A stretch of 19,921 nt of DNA. It comes from JBEBSD01 sp040394475 (lineage in GTDB: Bacteria > Bacteroidota > Bacteroidia > Cytophagales > Spirosomataceae). The position numbers and the translations under genes are program-made. Under the pieces are notes generated by a model. That model was not told where the DNA came from and ran no database searches. It saw only the letters and a program-made list of their open reading frames with translations. Of the stretch, positions 7,171 to 14,881 are shown piece after piece (the stretch's first letter is position 1; the number at the start of each line of letters is the position of its first letter). The stretch spans positions 1 through 19,921 of the forward strand of contig JBEBSD010000100.1 in the NCBI GenBank assembly GCA_040394475.1. Direction: 5' to 3'.

Positions 7171-7557
7171 ATGGTCTCAGACATCACGGAAGGCGTTAAA
7201 GTAAGCGTTCTTACGGAATATCAGCCCAATTATTCGAACCCGCTTCAATCGCATTTTGTATTTACCTACAAAATTGTAATTGAAAACCGGAGCGATCATA
7301 CCGTTCAGCTGCTCCGCAGGCATTGGTATGTCTATGACTCCAACCACCGGATCAACGAAGTGGAAGGGGAAGGGGTGGTAGGACGCCAACCGGTGTTGGA
7401 GCCCGGCGAAGTGCATGAATATGTGTCCGGATGTAACCTGAGTACCGGTCTGGGTAAAATGAAAGGGACCTACCTGATGGAACGGATTCTGGATGGTCAC
7501 CGCTTTAAGGTTACGATCCCGGAGTTTACCCTGATCGTGCCTTACCACCTGAACTGA
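7171..7557 (+). CDS. apaG: ApaG-domain protein
   Basis: This 128-residue protein has a single immunoglobulin-like ApaG (DUF525) domain. Evidence is the run from VSVLTEYQPNYSNP near the start through YKIVIENRS, VQLLRRHWYVYDSN, GEGVVGRQPVLEPGE and YVSGCNLSTGLGKMKGTY. The family was linked to cobalt/magnesium resistance in enterobacteria, but its biochemical role is unsettled. I chose the ATG at 7171 because it gives the usual ApaG length; the upstream TTG at 7105 would add 22 unrelated residues. It diverges from ung. The downstream methyltransferase starts 37 bp after its stop with no terminator between, so cotranscription is plausible. Confidence 0.9.
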   Translation: MVSDITEGVKVSVLTEYQPNYSNPLQSHFVFTYKIVIENRSDHTVQLLRRHWYVYDSNHRINEVEGEGVVGRQPVLEPGEVHEYVSGCNLSTGLGKMKGTYLMERILDGHRFKVTIPEFTLIVPYHLN

Positions 7558-7594
7558 CTCCTTTGTCGCACCTGCTTTTTCAATCACCAGTCTT

Positions 7595-8371
7595 TTGATA
7601 CTCCCTTATATAAAGTATTTATATCGTGCGGGAAACGAACATTCCCTGCATTCCCCTTTTGTGTTTGACCTGTACCGGGACGTGATCAGGGGAGATGACG
7701 ATCACGAAGATTATACCTCGCTGCAGCAATTGCGAACGGAATTGCTGGCCAGTCGCGAGGAGATTGAAATCCTGGACCTGGGGGCAGGGTCGCGTATCAA
7801 CCGGTCGAATCGCCGGCGGGTCGGACAGATCGCAAAGAACGCGGAAAAACCGGCAAAGTTCGGACGCTTGTTTCACCGGCTGGTACGCTACAGGAAGCCC
7901 CGGACAATACTGGAGCTGGGAACTTCCCTGGGGTTGACCACGCTTTATTTTGCAAAGGCAAGTCCTGAAGCCCGGGTAATTACCCTCGAAGGGTGTCCCG
8001 AGACGGCCCGGCTGGCGGCCGGCCATTTCGGGCGGGAGAATGTTTCCGGAATCGATATCCTGGTGGGAAACATTGATGATACCTTGGGGACGGCCCTGCA
8101 GCAGTTCGGGCATCCGGTGGTCGACCTGGTGTATGTGGATGCCAATCACCGTTACGAACCCACGGTTCGCTATTTTGAACAATGCCTTCCGTATGCCGGA
8201 AATGATTCGCTGTTTATTTTCGACGATATTTACTGGTCGCAGGAAATGACAAAGGCCTGGGAAACCATCAAGCGGCATCCACAGGTAACGGTCACCGTCG
8301 ATCTTTTCTGGATCGGAATGGTTTTTTTTCGAAAAGAACAGGAAAAGGAAGACTTTGTCCTCCGGTTTTAA
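7595..8371 (+). CDS. SAM-dependent class I O-methyltransferase-like protein
   Basis: This 258-residue cytoplasmic protein begins with a conserved block, YRAGNEHSLHSPFVFDLY (10-27), followed by a Rossmann methyltransferase fold. The SAM-binding glycine motif is ILELGTSLGLTT (105-116), an acidic residue follows strand 2 (E132), and VDANH (181-185) and FDDIYWS (209-215) lie at positions used for metal and substrate in the Methyltransf_24 / catechol O-methyltransferase-like group. The substrate is unknown. The start is the TTG at 7595; no ATG or GTG precedes the conserved N-terminal block in frame. It follows apaG closely and converges with recQ, only 7 bp separating the two stop codons, with no obvious terminator. 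Confidence 0.82.
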   Translation: MILPYIKYLYRAGNEHSLHSPFVFDLYRDVIRGDDDHEDYTSLQQLRTELLASREEIEILDLGAGSRINRSNRRRVGQIAKNAEKPAKFGRLFHRLVRYRKPRTILELGTSLGLTTLYFAKASPEARVITLEGCPETARLAAGHFGRENVSGIDILVGNIDDTLGTALQQFGHPVVDLVYVDANHRYEPTVRYFEQCLPYAGNDSLFIFDDIYWSQEMTKAWETIKRHPQVTVTVDLFWIGMVFFRKEQEKEDFVLRF

Positions 8372-8378
8372 AAGCAGC

Positions 8379-10541
8379 CTATCTCGCTGTCAATTGTTTC
8401 TCGTCTTCCATAACGGCAATACACAAGTGGAGCTGCCCGTAATCGTATTTACCGTCAAAAAGGTCAAACAGCGGCCGTAACGGATCTCCGGGGCGCCAAC
8501 CCATTTCCCGGATCCCGGCGGCGATTTCCTGCCTGACTTTTTCAGGTTGCAGCGGTTTCAAAACGATCGGGTAGCCTTCCCCCCGCAGCTTAATCAGGTG
8601 TACGACAATCGTGGATTCGGTCATATCCCTTTTTTGGGCAATTTCCGGGATCGCGTAGCCTTCTTTGTACAGGGCCAGCGTATCGAGGTAGGTCATCCCC
8701 TTTACGATTCTGGTTCCAGGTTGTGTGTTTTCTTTCGCAAACGCAATGATTTCATTGATAAATGCGACCCCATACCGCCGGAATTTTTCTTCTCCGACTC
8801 CGGAAACCGTTTTGAGCTGCGCTTCGGATACCGGGCGTTTTTGTGCCATTTCGGATAGGGTAGCATCACTGAAAATGGCATACGGCGGAATCCGGATGGA
8901 ATCCGACAATTGTTTTCGCAGGGCGCGGAGGCGCTCGAACAAGGCATCCCGGATAACCTCTTTTTTGGCCTTTTCACGCGGCAGAAGCAGCTCTTCCCGG
9001 GCCTTTCTTTCAGCAACCGAGAGGAACTGGACCAGTTGTACCTTTTCGCCTCCTTTCAGTACCCGCTGGCTCAGGGCATTGAGTTTGAACACGTGACCTT
9101 CATCGTAGGCAATATCCATCACTCCTACATTCAGCAGCTGCCGCAGGAAATCCGCCCATTCTTCCGTCCGGAGGTCGCGGCCTACACCGAAAGTGGGGAG
9201 TTTGTCATAGCCCAGCTGCAGCAGGTTCCGGTTGTGGCTTCCCCGCAGAATATCAATGAGCATGCCCATGGCCACTTTCTGACCGGTCCTGCTGATCGCG
9301 GAAAGCGCTTTCTGGGCAATAATGGTGCCATCGAACCGGGATCGCGGGTTGCGGCAGCTGTCACAGTTGCCGCAATCGGCGGTAGTTTCCTCATTGAAAT
9401 AGCTCAACAGCATCCGTCTCCGGCAATTATCGGTCTGGGCATATTGCTGCATGCGTTCCAGTTTGGCGCGAAGCAGCTCCTTTTGAGCCTCCGGCTGCTC
9501 CGATCGCTGGATCATATCCTGGCGGGAAACGATGTCTGAATAGCTATAGAAAAGTACCGTATCGGCCCGTTCGCCGTCACGCCCGGCCCGGCCGATTTCC
9601 TGGTAAAAACCTTCCAGGTTAGCGGGCAGGTTATAGTGTACCACCCACCGGATATTGGATTTGTCGATTCCCATCCCAAAGGCAACGGTCGCCACCATCA
9701 CCTGGAGATCGTCGCGGATAAACTGATCCTGTACGGCGCTCCGTTCGGAGGAGTCAAGGCCGGCATGGTAGTAGCCGGCCTTCAACCCCGCCCGTTGAAG
9801 GCCTTCTGCCACGGTTTCGGTCGTTTTCCGGCTAAGGCAGTAAACAATACCGGGCTGTCCGGGGCGCCGGTTGATAAAATGGATGATTTGCTGGAGTCGC
9901 TTTTGTCCCGGCAGGACGCTGAGCCCGATATTGGGACGGTCGAAACTGGACAGAAAGATCTGAGCCTGCCCGATGGTAAGCTGCTTGAGAATATCCCTTC
10001 GTGTGACACGGTCGGCCGTCGCGGTGAGGGCGATTACCGGGATTTTGGGAAACAACGATTTCAAGGCACTGAGCTGTCGGTATTCCGGCCGGAAATCATG
10101 TCCCCAGGAAGAGATGCAATGAGATTCATCAATGGCGAACAGGCTGATATTCCAATCGTGAAGCAACTGAAAGGTATTGCCCGAAAATAACCGTTCCGGT
10201 GCAATGTACAGTAATTTCAGTTCGCCCTGCTTGATCTCCCGGAAAACGGTTTGCTGTTCGCCGGCGGAAAGGGAAGAATTGAGGTAAGCAGCGGCAATTC
10301 CATTGGCGCGAAGTGCCTCAACCTGGTCTTTCATCAATGCGATCAGCGGGGAAATAACCAGCGTCAGACCGTCCAGCAGTAACGCCGGTATCTGGAAGCA
10401 GAGGGACTTCCCCCCACCGGTGGGCATCAGTACCAGGCTGTCGTTGCCTGCCACTACGTGCTCAATAACCTCAGCCTGCAGCGGCCGGAACTGATCATAG
10501 CCAAAATAGGCCTTTAAAATTTGTTCTTTTGTTGTGTGCAT
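8379..10541 (-). CDS. recQ: ATP-dependent DNA helicase RecQ
   Basis: This 720-residue 3'-5' helicase acts in recombination and repair of stalled forks. Counting from the ATG at 10541, it has FGYDQFRPLQ (motif 0), Walker A MPTGGGKS (39-46), DESHCISSWGHDFRPEY (138-154), TATAD (173-177), and the helicase C domain with FGMGIDKSNIR and EIGRAGRDG. The RQC zinc-binding cysteines are C373, C390, C393 and C396. After the RQC winged helix comes an HRDC domain (about 530-606) and a C-terminal helix-turn-helix (about 615-665, with MTYLDTLALYKEG and IPEIAQKRDM). The TTG at 10619 could extend the protein by 26 residues. However, a promoter-like TTG-20-TAAATTTA lies across that stretch and homologues begin near MHTTKEQIL, so 10541 is preferred. 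Confidence 0.95.
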   Translation of the reverse strand: MHTTKEQILKAYFGYDQFRPLQAEVIEHVVAGNDSLVLMPTGGGKSLCFQIPALLLDGLTLVISPLIALMKDQVEALRANGIAAAYLNSSLSAGEQQTVFREIKQGELKLLYIAPERLFSGNTFQLLHDWNISLFAIDESHCISSWGHDFRPEYRQLSALKSLFPKIPVIALTATADRVTRRDILKQLTIGQAQIFLSSFDRPNIGLSVLPGQKRLQQIIHFINRRPGQPGIVYCLSRKTTETVAEGLQRAGLKAGYYHAGLDSSERSAVQDQFIRDDLQVMVATVAFGMGIDKSNIRWVVHYNLPANLEGFYQEIGRAGRDGERADTVLFYSYSDIVSRQDMIQRSEQPEAQKELLRAKLERMQQYAQTDNCRRRMLLSYFNEETTADCGNCDSCRNPRSRFDGTIIAQKALSAISRTGQKVAMGMLIDILRGSHNRNLLQLGYDKLPTFGVGRDLRTEEWADFLRQLLNVGVMDIAYDEGHVFKLNALSQRVLKGGEKVQLVQFLSVAERKAREELLLPREKAKKEVIRDALFERLRALRKQLSDSIRIPPYAIFSDATLSEMAQKRPVSEAQLKTVSGVGEEKFRRYGVAFINEIIAFAKENTQPGTRIVKGMTYLDTLALYKEGYAIPEIAQKRDMTESTIVVHLIKLRGEGYPIVLKPLQPEKVRQEIAAGIREMGWRPGDPLRPLFDLFDGKYDYGQLHLCIAVMEDEKQLTAR

Positions 10542-10588
10542 AGTCCTGATGCCCGCTTGACTGGGCGGTTGGTGATCAAAATACGCTG

Positions 10589-10619
10589 TAAATTTAGGTG
10601 AAATACGCATTTTTTTCAA
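10589..10619 (-). promoter_or_regulatory. Candidate recQ promoter
   Basis: On the minus strand a TTG (10619-10617) is followed after 20 nt by TAAATTTA (10596-10589). This matches TAnnTTTG except for the last base, with the usual -33/-7 spacing. It lies 48 nt before the chosen recQ ATG and supports that start over the upstream TTG codon. Confidence 0.5.
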
Positions 10620-10796
10620 GATATGCAGTGATCCGTTCCGTAATTTTATCCGCGATCCTGCGGACGCGACGGGATTTTATCCCGCGCTCGAAAATGCCAA
10701 ATACAGAAAGGGGCTTTGAATCAAAAGGTTATGACGAGGGAATAGGAGTGATTGTGCCTGTCAGCTAAATCAAATACGTACTTTTTATAGACAGCG
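10620..10796. other. Intergenic region between recQ and pyruvate dehydrogenase E2
   Basis: This is the recQ-proximal half of a gap of about 430 bp between divergent genes. It holds one compact inverted repeat, cgggat-ttt-atcccg (10670-10684). The arms extend to gcg/cgc (10666-10668 and 10685-10687) across one bulged A, giving nine paired bases. It resembles short intergenic palindromes elsewhere in this window. No open frame or RNA gene was recognised. Confidence 0.5.
10666..10687. repeat. Short palindromic hairpin in the recQ-E2 gap
   Basis: Arms gcg(a)cgggat and atcccgcgc surround a TTT loop, with one bulged A on the left arm. It is not followed by a T tract, so a terminator role is unlikely. 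A REP-like intergenic repeat is the simplest reading. Confidence 0.45.
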
Positions 10797-10829
10797 TTGG
10801 CGGTTTTATCAGGCTTTATGCTAATTTTG
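10797..10829 (+). promoter_or_regulatory. Candidate promoter of the pyruvate dehydrogenase E2 gene
   Basis: TTG at 10797-10799 and TAATTTTG at 10822-10829 (exact TAnnTTTG) are separated by 22 nt, close to the usual Bacteroidota spacing. Transcription would start near 10836, giving a leader of about 136 nt before the ATG at 10972. Confidence 0.5.
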
Positions 10830-10868
10830 GAAGTTCGATAAGGAAACGTTGGTGAGCGCCTGATAAAA
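10804..10868. promoter_or_regulatory. Perfect 11-bp inverted repeat around the E2 promoter
   Basis: ttttatcaggc (10804-10814) and gcctgataaaa (10858-10868) are perfect inverted copies separated by 43 nt. The -7 element and predicted start site fall between them. The arms could be paired operator half-sites for a looping dimer. Only the right arm would be in the transcript, so an RNA hairpin from this promoter is unlikely. Confidence 0.4.
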
Positions 10869-10971
10869 ATAGTAATAATTGGTCCGGTTATTGGAAAGTC
10901 TGTTTGGGGCCTGGCTTTAAAATAGGCTTCCGGTATATGGTACCGCTAAACCACATAGTACCCAAATCAAT

Positions 10972-12570
10972 ATGGCTGAAGTAATCAGAATGCCTAAAAT
11001 GAGTGACACCATGGAAGAGGGTGTCATCGCCGAATGGCATAAAAAAGTCGGTGATACCATAAAAGAAGGCGATATCCTGGCGGATGTAGAGACGGACAAA
11101 GCGACGATGGAGCTTGAGTCGTATGAGGAAGGAACGCTATTGTACATAGGCATCGAAAAAGGAGCTTCCGTTCCTGTGGATGGAATTATTGCTGTGGTAG
11201 GGAAAAGTGGGGAAGACTATAAAGCCCTCCTGGAGGGAGGAGAAAAGAAAGACGGCGGAGAACCCAAACAGGAGCCGGCCGAAACAGCCCCTGCGGAGGC
11301 CGAAGCGCCGCCGAAAAAAGCATCTTCCGATGCTCCCATCGCAGCGGTGGTGATCAGGATGCCTAAAATGAGCGATACGATGGAAGAAGGAACATTGGTA
11401 TCGTGGCAGAAAAAAGTCGGTGACAAAGTCCGGTCAGGAGACATTCTGGCAGAAGTCGAAACAGATAAGGCAACGATGGAGCTGGAAGCATACGATGAAG
11501 GTGTGCTCCTGTATCAGGGAATTGCCGCAGGTGAATCGGTTCCTGTAGACGGGATTATCGCGGTAATTGGAGAGGAAGGCGCTGATGTTGAGGCATTGCT
11601 GGCTCGCGAAAGCGGCGGCGCCTCCGACACACCCCCTGCTGCTGAAGAGGCTCCCAAACAAGCGGAACCCGCTGCTGCATCTGAAGAAGAAGCGACCGAA
11701 ACCGATGACCGTCTGAAAGTTTCTCCGCTGGCACGCAAGCTGGCAGCCGACAAGGGCATTGACATCAGCAAGGTGCAGGGAACAGGAGAGAACGGACGTA
11801 TTGTAAAAAGAGATATTGACAGCTTTGTGCCGTCGAAAGCTGCCGCTCCGAAAGAAGAGGCAGTACAGGCGCCTGCCGCAGCAACGGGCGACTACACCGA
11901 TATGCCGCTGACGCAAATGCGTAAAACCATAGCCCGCCGCCTGAGCGAAAGCTTGTTTACCGCGCCGCATTTTTACGTTACGATGGAAATCAATATGGAT
12001 AAGGCCATGGCGCTGCGTCCTCAGCTGAACGAAGCGGCTACGGTAAAGATTTCCTTTAATGACATGGTCATCAAGGCCACGGCCCTGGCGCTTAAGCAGC
12101 ATCCGGAAGTGAACTCGGCCTGGTTAGGAGATAAAATCCGCCGTTATCACTATGTAAATATCGGAGTTGCCGTAGCAGTGGACGAAGGGTTGCTGGTGCC
12201 GGTCATCCGGAACGCGGATACGAAAGGCCTTGCCGCGATTTCACTGGAAGTGAAAGACCTGGCCGGAAAAGCAAAGGACAAGAAGTTGCAACCCAAGGAT
12301 TGGGAAGGAAATACTTTTTCCGTATCGAATCTGGGCATGTTTGGAGTAGATGAATTTACAGCCATTATCAATCCGCCCGATTCGTGTATCCTGGCAATCG
12401 GAGGCATTAAGAAACAGGCGGCCTTCAGAGAAGATGGTTCGGTTTATCCGACCAATATCATGAAAGTGACACTTTCTTCCGATCACAGGGTGGTGGATGG
12501 AGCCCTCGCAGCATCCTTCCTGCAGACTTTGAAAAAATTATTGGAGAATCCGTTCAGCATGTTAATCTGA
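10972..12570 (+). CDS. pdhC: Pyruvate dehydrogenase complex dihydrolipoyl acetyltransferase (E2)
   Basis: This 532-residue core subunit transfers acetyl groups from lipoamide to CoA, linking glycolysis to the TCA cycle. Two lipoyl domains (about residues 1-88 and 124-212) each carry the ETDKATME motif, with lipoyl lysines K43 and K166. They are joined by Ala/Pro/Glu-rich linkers. A peripheral-subunit-binding domain follows (about 249-285, with VSPLARKLAADKGID and GTGENGRIVKRDI). The C-terminal catalytic domain ends in SSDHRVVDG (502-510), with H505 and D509 as the active-site pair. The repeated N-terminal motif and order fit PDH E2; a branched-chain or oxoglutarate E2 is less likely but not excluded. 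No E1 or E3 gene lies in the window. A strong terminator follows directly, so the gene is a single unit. Confidence 0.92.
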   Translation: MAEVIRMPKMSDTMEEGVIAEWHKKVGDTIKEGDILADVETDKATMELESYEEGTLLYIGIEKGASVPVDGIIAVVGKSGEDYKALLEGGEKKDGGEPKQEPAETAPAEAEAPPKKASSDAPIAAVVIRMPKMSDTMEEGTLVSWQKKVGDKVRSGDILAEVETDKATMELEAYDEGVLLYQGIAAGESVPVDGIIAVIGEEGADVEALLARESGGASDTPPAAEEAPKQAEPAAASEEEATETDDRLKVSPLARKLAADKGIDISKVQGTGENGRIVKRDIDSFVPSKAAAPKEEAVQAPAAATGDYTDMPLTQMRKTIARRLSESLFTAPHFYVTMEINMDKAMALRPQLNEAATVKISFNDMVIKATALALKQHPEVNSAWLGDKIRRYHYVNIGVAVAVDEGLLVPVIRNADTKGLAAISLEVKDLAGKAKDKKLQPKDWEGNTFSVSNLGMFGVDEFTAIINPPDSCILAIGGIKKQAAFREDGSVYPTNIMKVTLSSDHRVVDGALAASFLQTLKKLLENPFSMLI

Positions 12571-12596
12571 CGGCCGGACACGCGTAGGTTTTCTTC

Positions 12597-12635
12597 AAAA
12601 AAAAGTCCTGACCGTTAACCGTCAGGACTTTTTTT
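12597..12635. terminator. Intrinsic terminator after the E2 gene
   Basis: gtcctgac (12605-12612) pairs perfectly with gtcaggac (12621-12628) around an 8-nt loop. The stem is extended by eight A residues on the left and seven T residues on the right. This is a textbook Rho-independent terminator that works in either direction. It begins 27 nt after the E2 stop codon. Confidence 0.93.
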
Positions 12636-12747
12636 ATCCTGTCCCGGGTGCATACTGCATGGTGGTCCTCAGACAAATAAAGCATTCGCCGGATGCAGGA
12701 AGTGAAAACGGGAGCGTTAAGTAGGCAGGATAGTCTCCGCGATACAT

Positions 12748-12755
12748 TAAGGTGA
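12748..12755 (+). promoter_or_regulatory. Shine-Dalgarno-like site of the 643-residue exported protein
   Basis: TAAGGTGA lies 4 nt before the ATG at 12760. It supports that start in a genome where most genes in this window show no clear ribosome-binding sequence. Confidence 0.45.
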
Positions 12756-12759
12756 TAGC

Positions 12760-14691
12760 ATGAAGAATTTAGGAATAGCAGGCATTTTAATTGGGATTTC
12801 CATACGCGCATTGGCGCAATTCAGCAACCCGGGTGTTTATTCTCAAACAACGGAGGGGATTTTATACGAATGGATCCCTAGCGAAAATATCAGTGTAGAG
12901 GTGAAGCAGGGGAAAGTGAATCTGATAGCTCCCTCGACAAAAAAGTCCTGGAACGGGAAAAACGACTGTACGCGCTATTTACTTGGAGACCTCTACGATA
13001 ACCGTTTGCCCGCAAAGGAAGAAGAAGCCCTTTTTGGAGACGGGCTGAAATTGACGCCGGGCAATTATGCATTTCGGGTGATTTATCTGAATGCGTCCTC
13101 CTGGGAGCACGCGAGGGCCCACTTGTGGAACCTGTTTGGGATGGGCAGTGGAACCGACCACGATAATTCAGCCATGATGGAGACCCTTTACCTCTCCATT
13201 ACAGCGGAAGGCTCGCCGGAGGAAGGGGTGAAGGTGCCCGCCGACTTGCTGCGGGCAAGTTTTTTGCCGCATTACCAGTTGCTGCCGTATTCCCTGAACT
13301 TACCTGCCGACAAAGCTTTCGGGACCACCCGTTATATCATAGGGGTGCCTCCCGGGGAACTGTTCGGGAAAATGACCCATTTACAGTATGTATACAGTTG
13401 GCTGGACTCTTTCCCGGCCGGCAAAAAATGGAAAAATATCCAGGCGTATAACCATTCCGGGGAATTGGCGCAACCCGACTGGGTGATTGAACATACCACA
13501 ATAGACCCCGATTACATTACGCTGGCCGAACTGGCAGAGAATTATGGTAACCTGGAGAACGATTGTCCGCGATGCTACGATAAGGCCGAATCCGTTTTTA
13601 AAGGGGTGTATGCCCGTTATCAAAAGGAACTGGGGATAACCTCGCCTGCGCAAACCCGGCTATACGACGATTACTTTGCCGGCCTGTACGGGTATAGTTT
13701 CCAGGTTTCGTTTGACCAGATGCCGGTCAGTCAGTTAACAGGAGGTCTTGCTTCTGTTGAAAATGCCCGGAAACGGTATTACGACGGCAGTTGGTATACG
13801 TCGGAGTATTTTAACAAAGGGGCGTATAGCTACCGGAACTACCGGTTGGACGGGTATCTGGGAAACCTCTTTCATACCCTTACCCAGGGCGGAGTTTATC
13901 AGAATATTTATAACCTGGAAAAGGCGAACCTGGCTGTGCCGGACCGGAAATTGTTGAAAAACGGGAGTGCCTTCAGCGAAGGGCTGCACATGGACCTGAT
14001 TACGATTTCAGGTACTTTTCAGCGGCTGAAACTGGGAACAGGTGACGTGATGCGATTGGCCGGTTATGATTTTCCCCTGCACACCATGATGGCGGAGTCG
14101 TTTTATCAGCTCCTGCTGGGGAATGATTACATTCTTTGGAACAGCAATATCCCTATGAACCCGGATCCGGGAACATTCCGGCAAAGCTGGCAGGGAGGGC
14201 AGGACGACTGGAAGACCCGCTGGCAGCCCCTGGGGAAACCCGCCGTAACCTACCAGCCCGGAGCCCCGGACCATCCGAAAATGATTGCTACCAATGACCG
14301 GTCGCAGTTCCCGGAAATGACGCTGCAAGGAGAAACCGGAGCATTTATCGGCGCCTGGCTTTACAGCCAGATCAGCGGCGTGAGCGACAGGGTCAGCAAA
14401 TCGGTGAAATACTGTCCCTTCCGCGTAAACGGGAAAACGATTACCCCTCTTCCCGGCAGTACAGGCGACGCGGCGCTGTCGTCACGGGTGAAACAAAACC
14501 CCGGACAAAGCCAGATTGTGAAAAACTACGAGGATAAACTGCCGGTTTGCATCTGTACCGAAGGACGGGACGGGAAGGCGATTATCTATCAGAACCCGGT
14601 GGCGGGCCTGACGGAAGTACAGGAATTACAGGTCGGAGAACAATTCCGGGCCACGGTGACCGATAACCGGCTGCATGTATTTTACGATTGA
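12760..14691 (+). CDS. Exported protein of unknown function, 643 residues
   Basis: I do not recognise the family. A signal peptide (residues 1-19, cleavage after ALA before Q20) predicts export. The mature protein is aromatic-rich with many Tyr, Trp and Gly residues and no membrane segment. The first third looks beta-rich (GNYAFRVIYLNASSW at 101-115). A CPRC pair (C269, C272) follows, and the last 100 residues contain KYCPF (C552) and VCICTEG (C597, C599), so disulfides or a bound metal are possible. The middle region, SYRNYRLDGYLGNLFHTLTQGG (about 356-378) and LLGNDYILWN (about 452-461), has the feel of a carbohydrate-active or surface-binding protein, but this is only an impression. It is isolated upstream by a terminator. 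The next gene is an exported SGNH hydrolase, separated by 190 bp and a likely promoter. Confidence 0.75.
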   Translation: MKNLGIAGILIGISIRALAQFSNPGVYSQTTEGILYEWIPSENISVEVKQGKVNLIAPSTKKSWNGKNDCTRYLLGDLYDNRLPAKEEEALFGDGLKLTPGNYAFRVIYLNASSWEHARAHLWNLFGMGSGTDHDNSAMMETLYLSITAEGSPEEGVKVPADLLRASFLPHYQLLPYSLNLPADKAFGTTRYIIGVPPGELFGKMTHLQYVYSWLDSFPAGKKWKNIQAYNHSGELAQPDWVIEHTTIDPDYITLAELAENYGNLENDCPRCYDKAESVFKGVYARYQKELGITSPAQTRLYDDYFAGLYGYSFQVSFDQMPVSQLTGGLASVENARKRYYDGSWYTSEYFNKGAYSYRNYRLDGYLGNLFHTLTQGGVYQNIYNLEKANLAVPDRKLLKNGSAFSEGLHMDLITISGTFQRLKLGTGDVMRLAGYDFPLHTMMAESFYQLLLGNDYILWNSNIPMNPDPGTFRQSWQGGQDDWKTRWQPLGKPAVTYQPGAPDHPKMIATNDRSQFPEMTLQGETGAFIGAWLYSQISGVSDRVSKSVKYCPFRVNGKTITPLPGSTGDAALSSRVKQNPGQSQIVKNYEDKLPVCICTEGRDGKAIIYQNPVAGLTEVQELQVGEQFRATVTDNRLHVFYD

Positions 14692-14803
14692 GCCGGCATA
14701 CCTGCGCCGGGCAAGCGATCCGCATTTTTCGAAAGAATGGGTTCAGTAACGGATCATAATGCAGGATTTCACCGGGGTGATGGGTAAATTGCTTGTGCGG
14801 TTG

Positions 14804-14811
14804 TACTTTTG
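14804..14811 (+). promoter_or_regulatory. Candidate -7 element of the SGNH hydrolase gene
   Basis: TACTTTTG matches TAnnTTTG and lies 70 nt upstream of the ATG at 14882. A start site near 14818 would put the upstream in-frame ATG at 14759 outside the transcript, supporting 14882. A well-spaced -33 TTG was not found. Confidence 0.4.
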
Positions 14812-14881
14812 GAAACGATTGCGACCGGCGATCATAATTCGTAACTGTACAGGTACCTGTTTAATTTTAGTAATTCCAATA

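Noticed and set aside
6939..7187. 82-codon minus-strand frame overlapping the start of ung
   Set aside because: It overlaps the N-terminus of ung in another frame and the start of apaG on the other strand. Its translation matches nothing I recognise and no promoter or ribosome site supports it.
8910..9539. 209-codon + strand frame opposite recQ
   Set aside because: RecQ has the complete helicase, zinc and HRDC signatures on the other strand. This frame has no recognisable features and no start-site support.
10666..10687. Intrinsic terminator in the recQ-E2 gap
   Set aside because: The hairpin lacks a T tract on either strand and lies between two divergent genes, where no transcript needs to end.
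11434..12102. 222-codon minus-strand frame opposite the E2 gene
   Set aside because: It is fully inside the E2 coding region, whose lipoyl, binding and catalytic motifs are unambiguous. The antisense translation shows no motifs.
14759..14881. Longer SGNH hydrolase start at an upstream ATG
   Set aside because: It places 41 residues before a normal signal peptide and lies upstream of the likely promoter element at 14804-14811.
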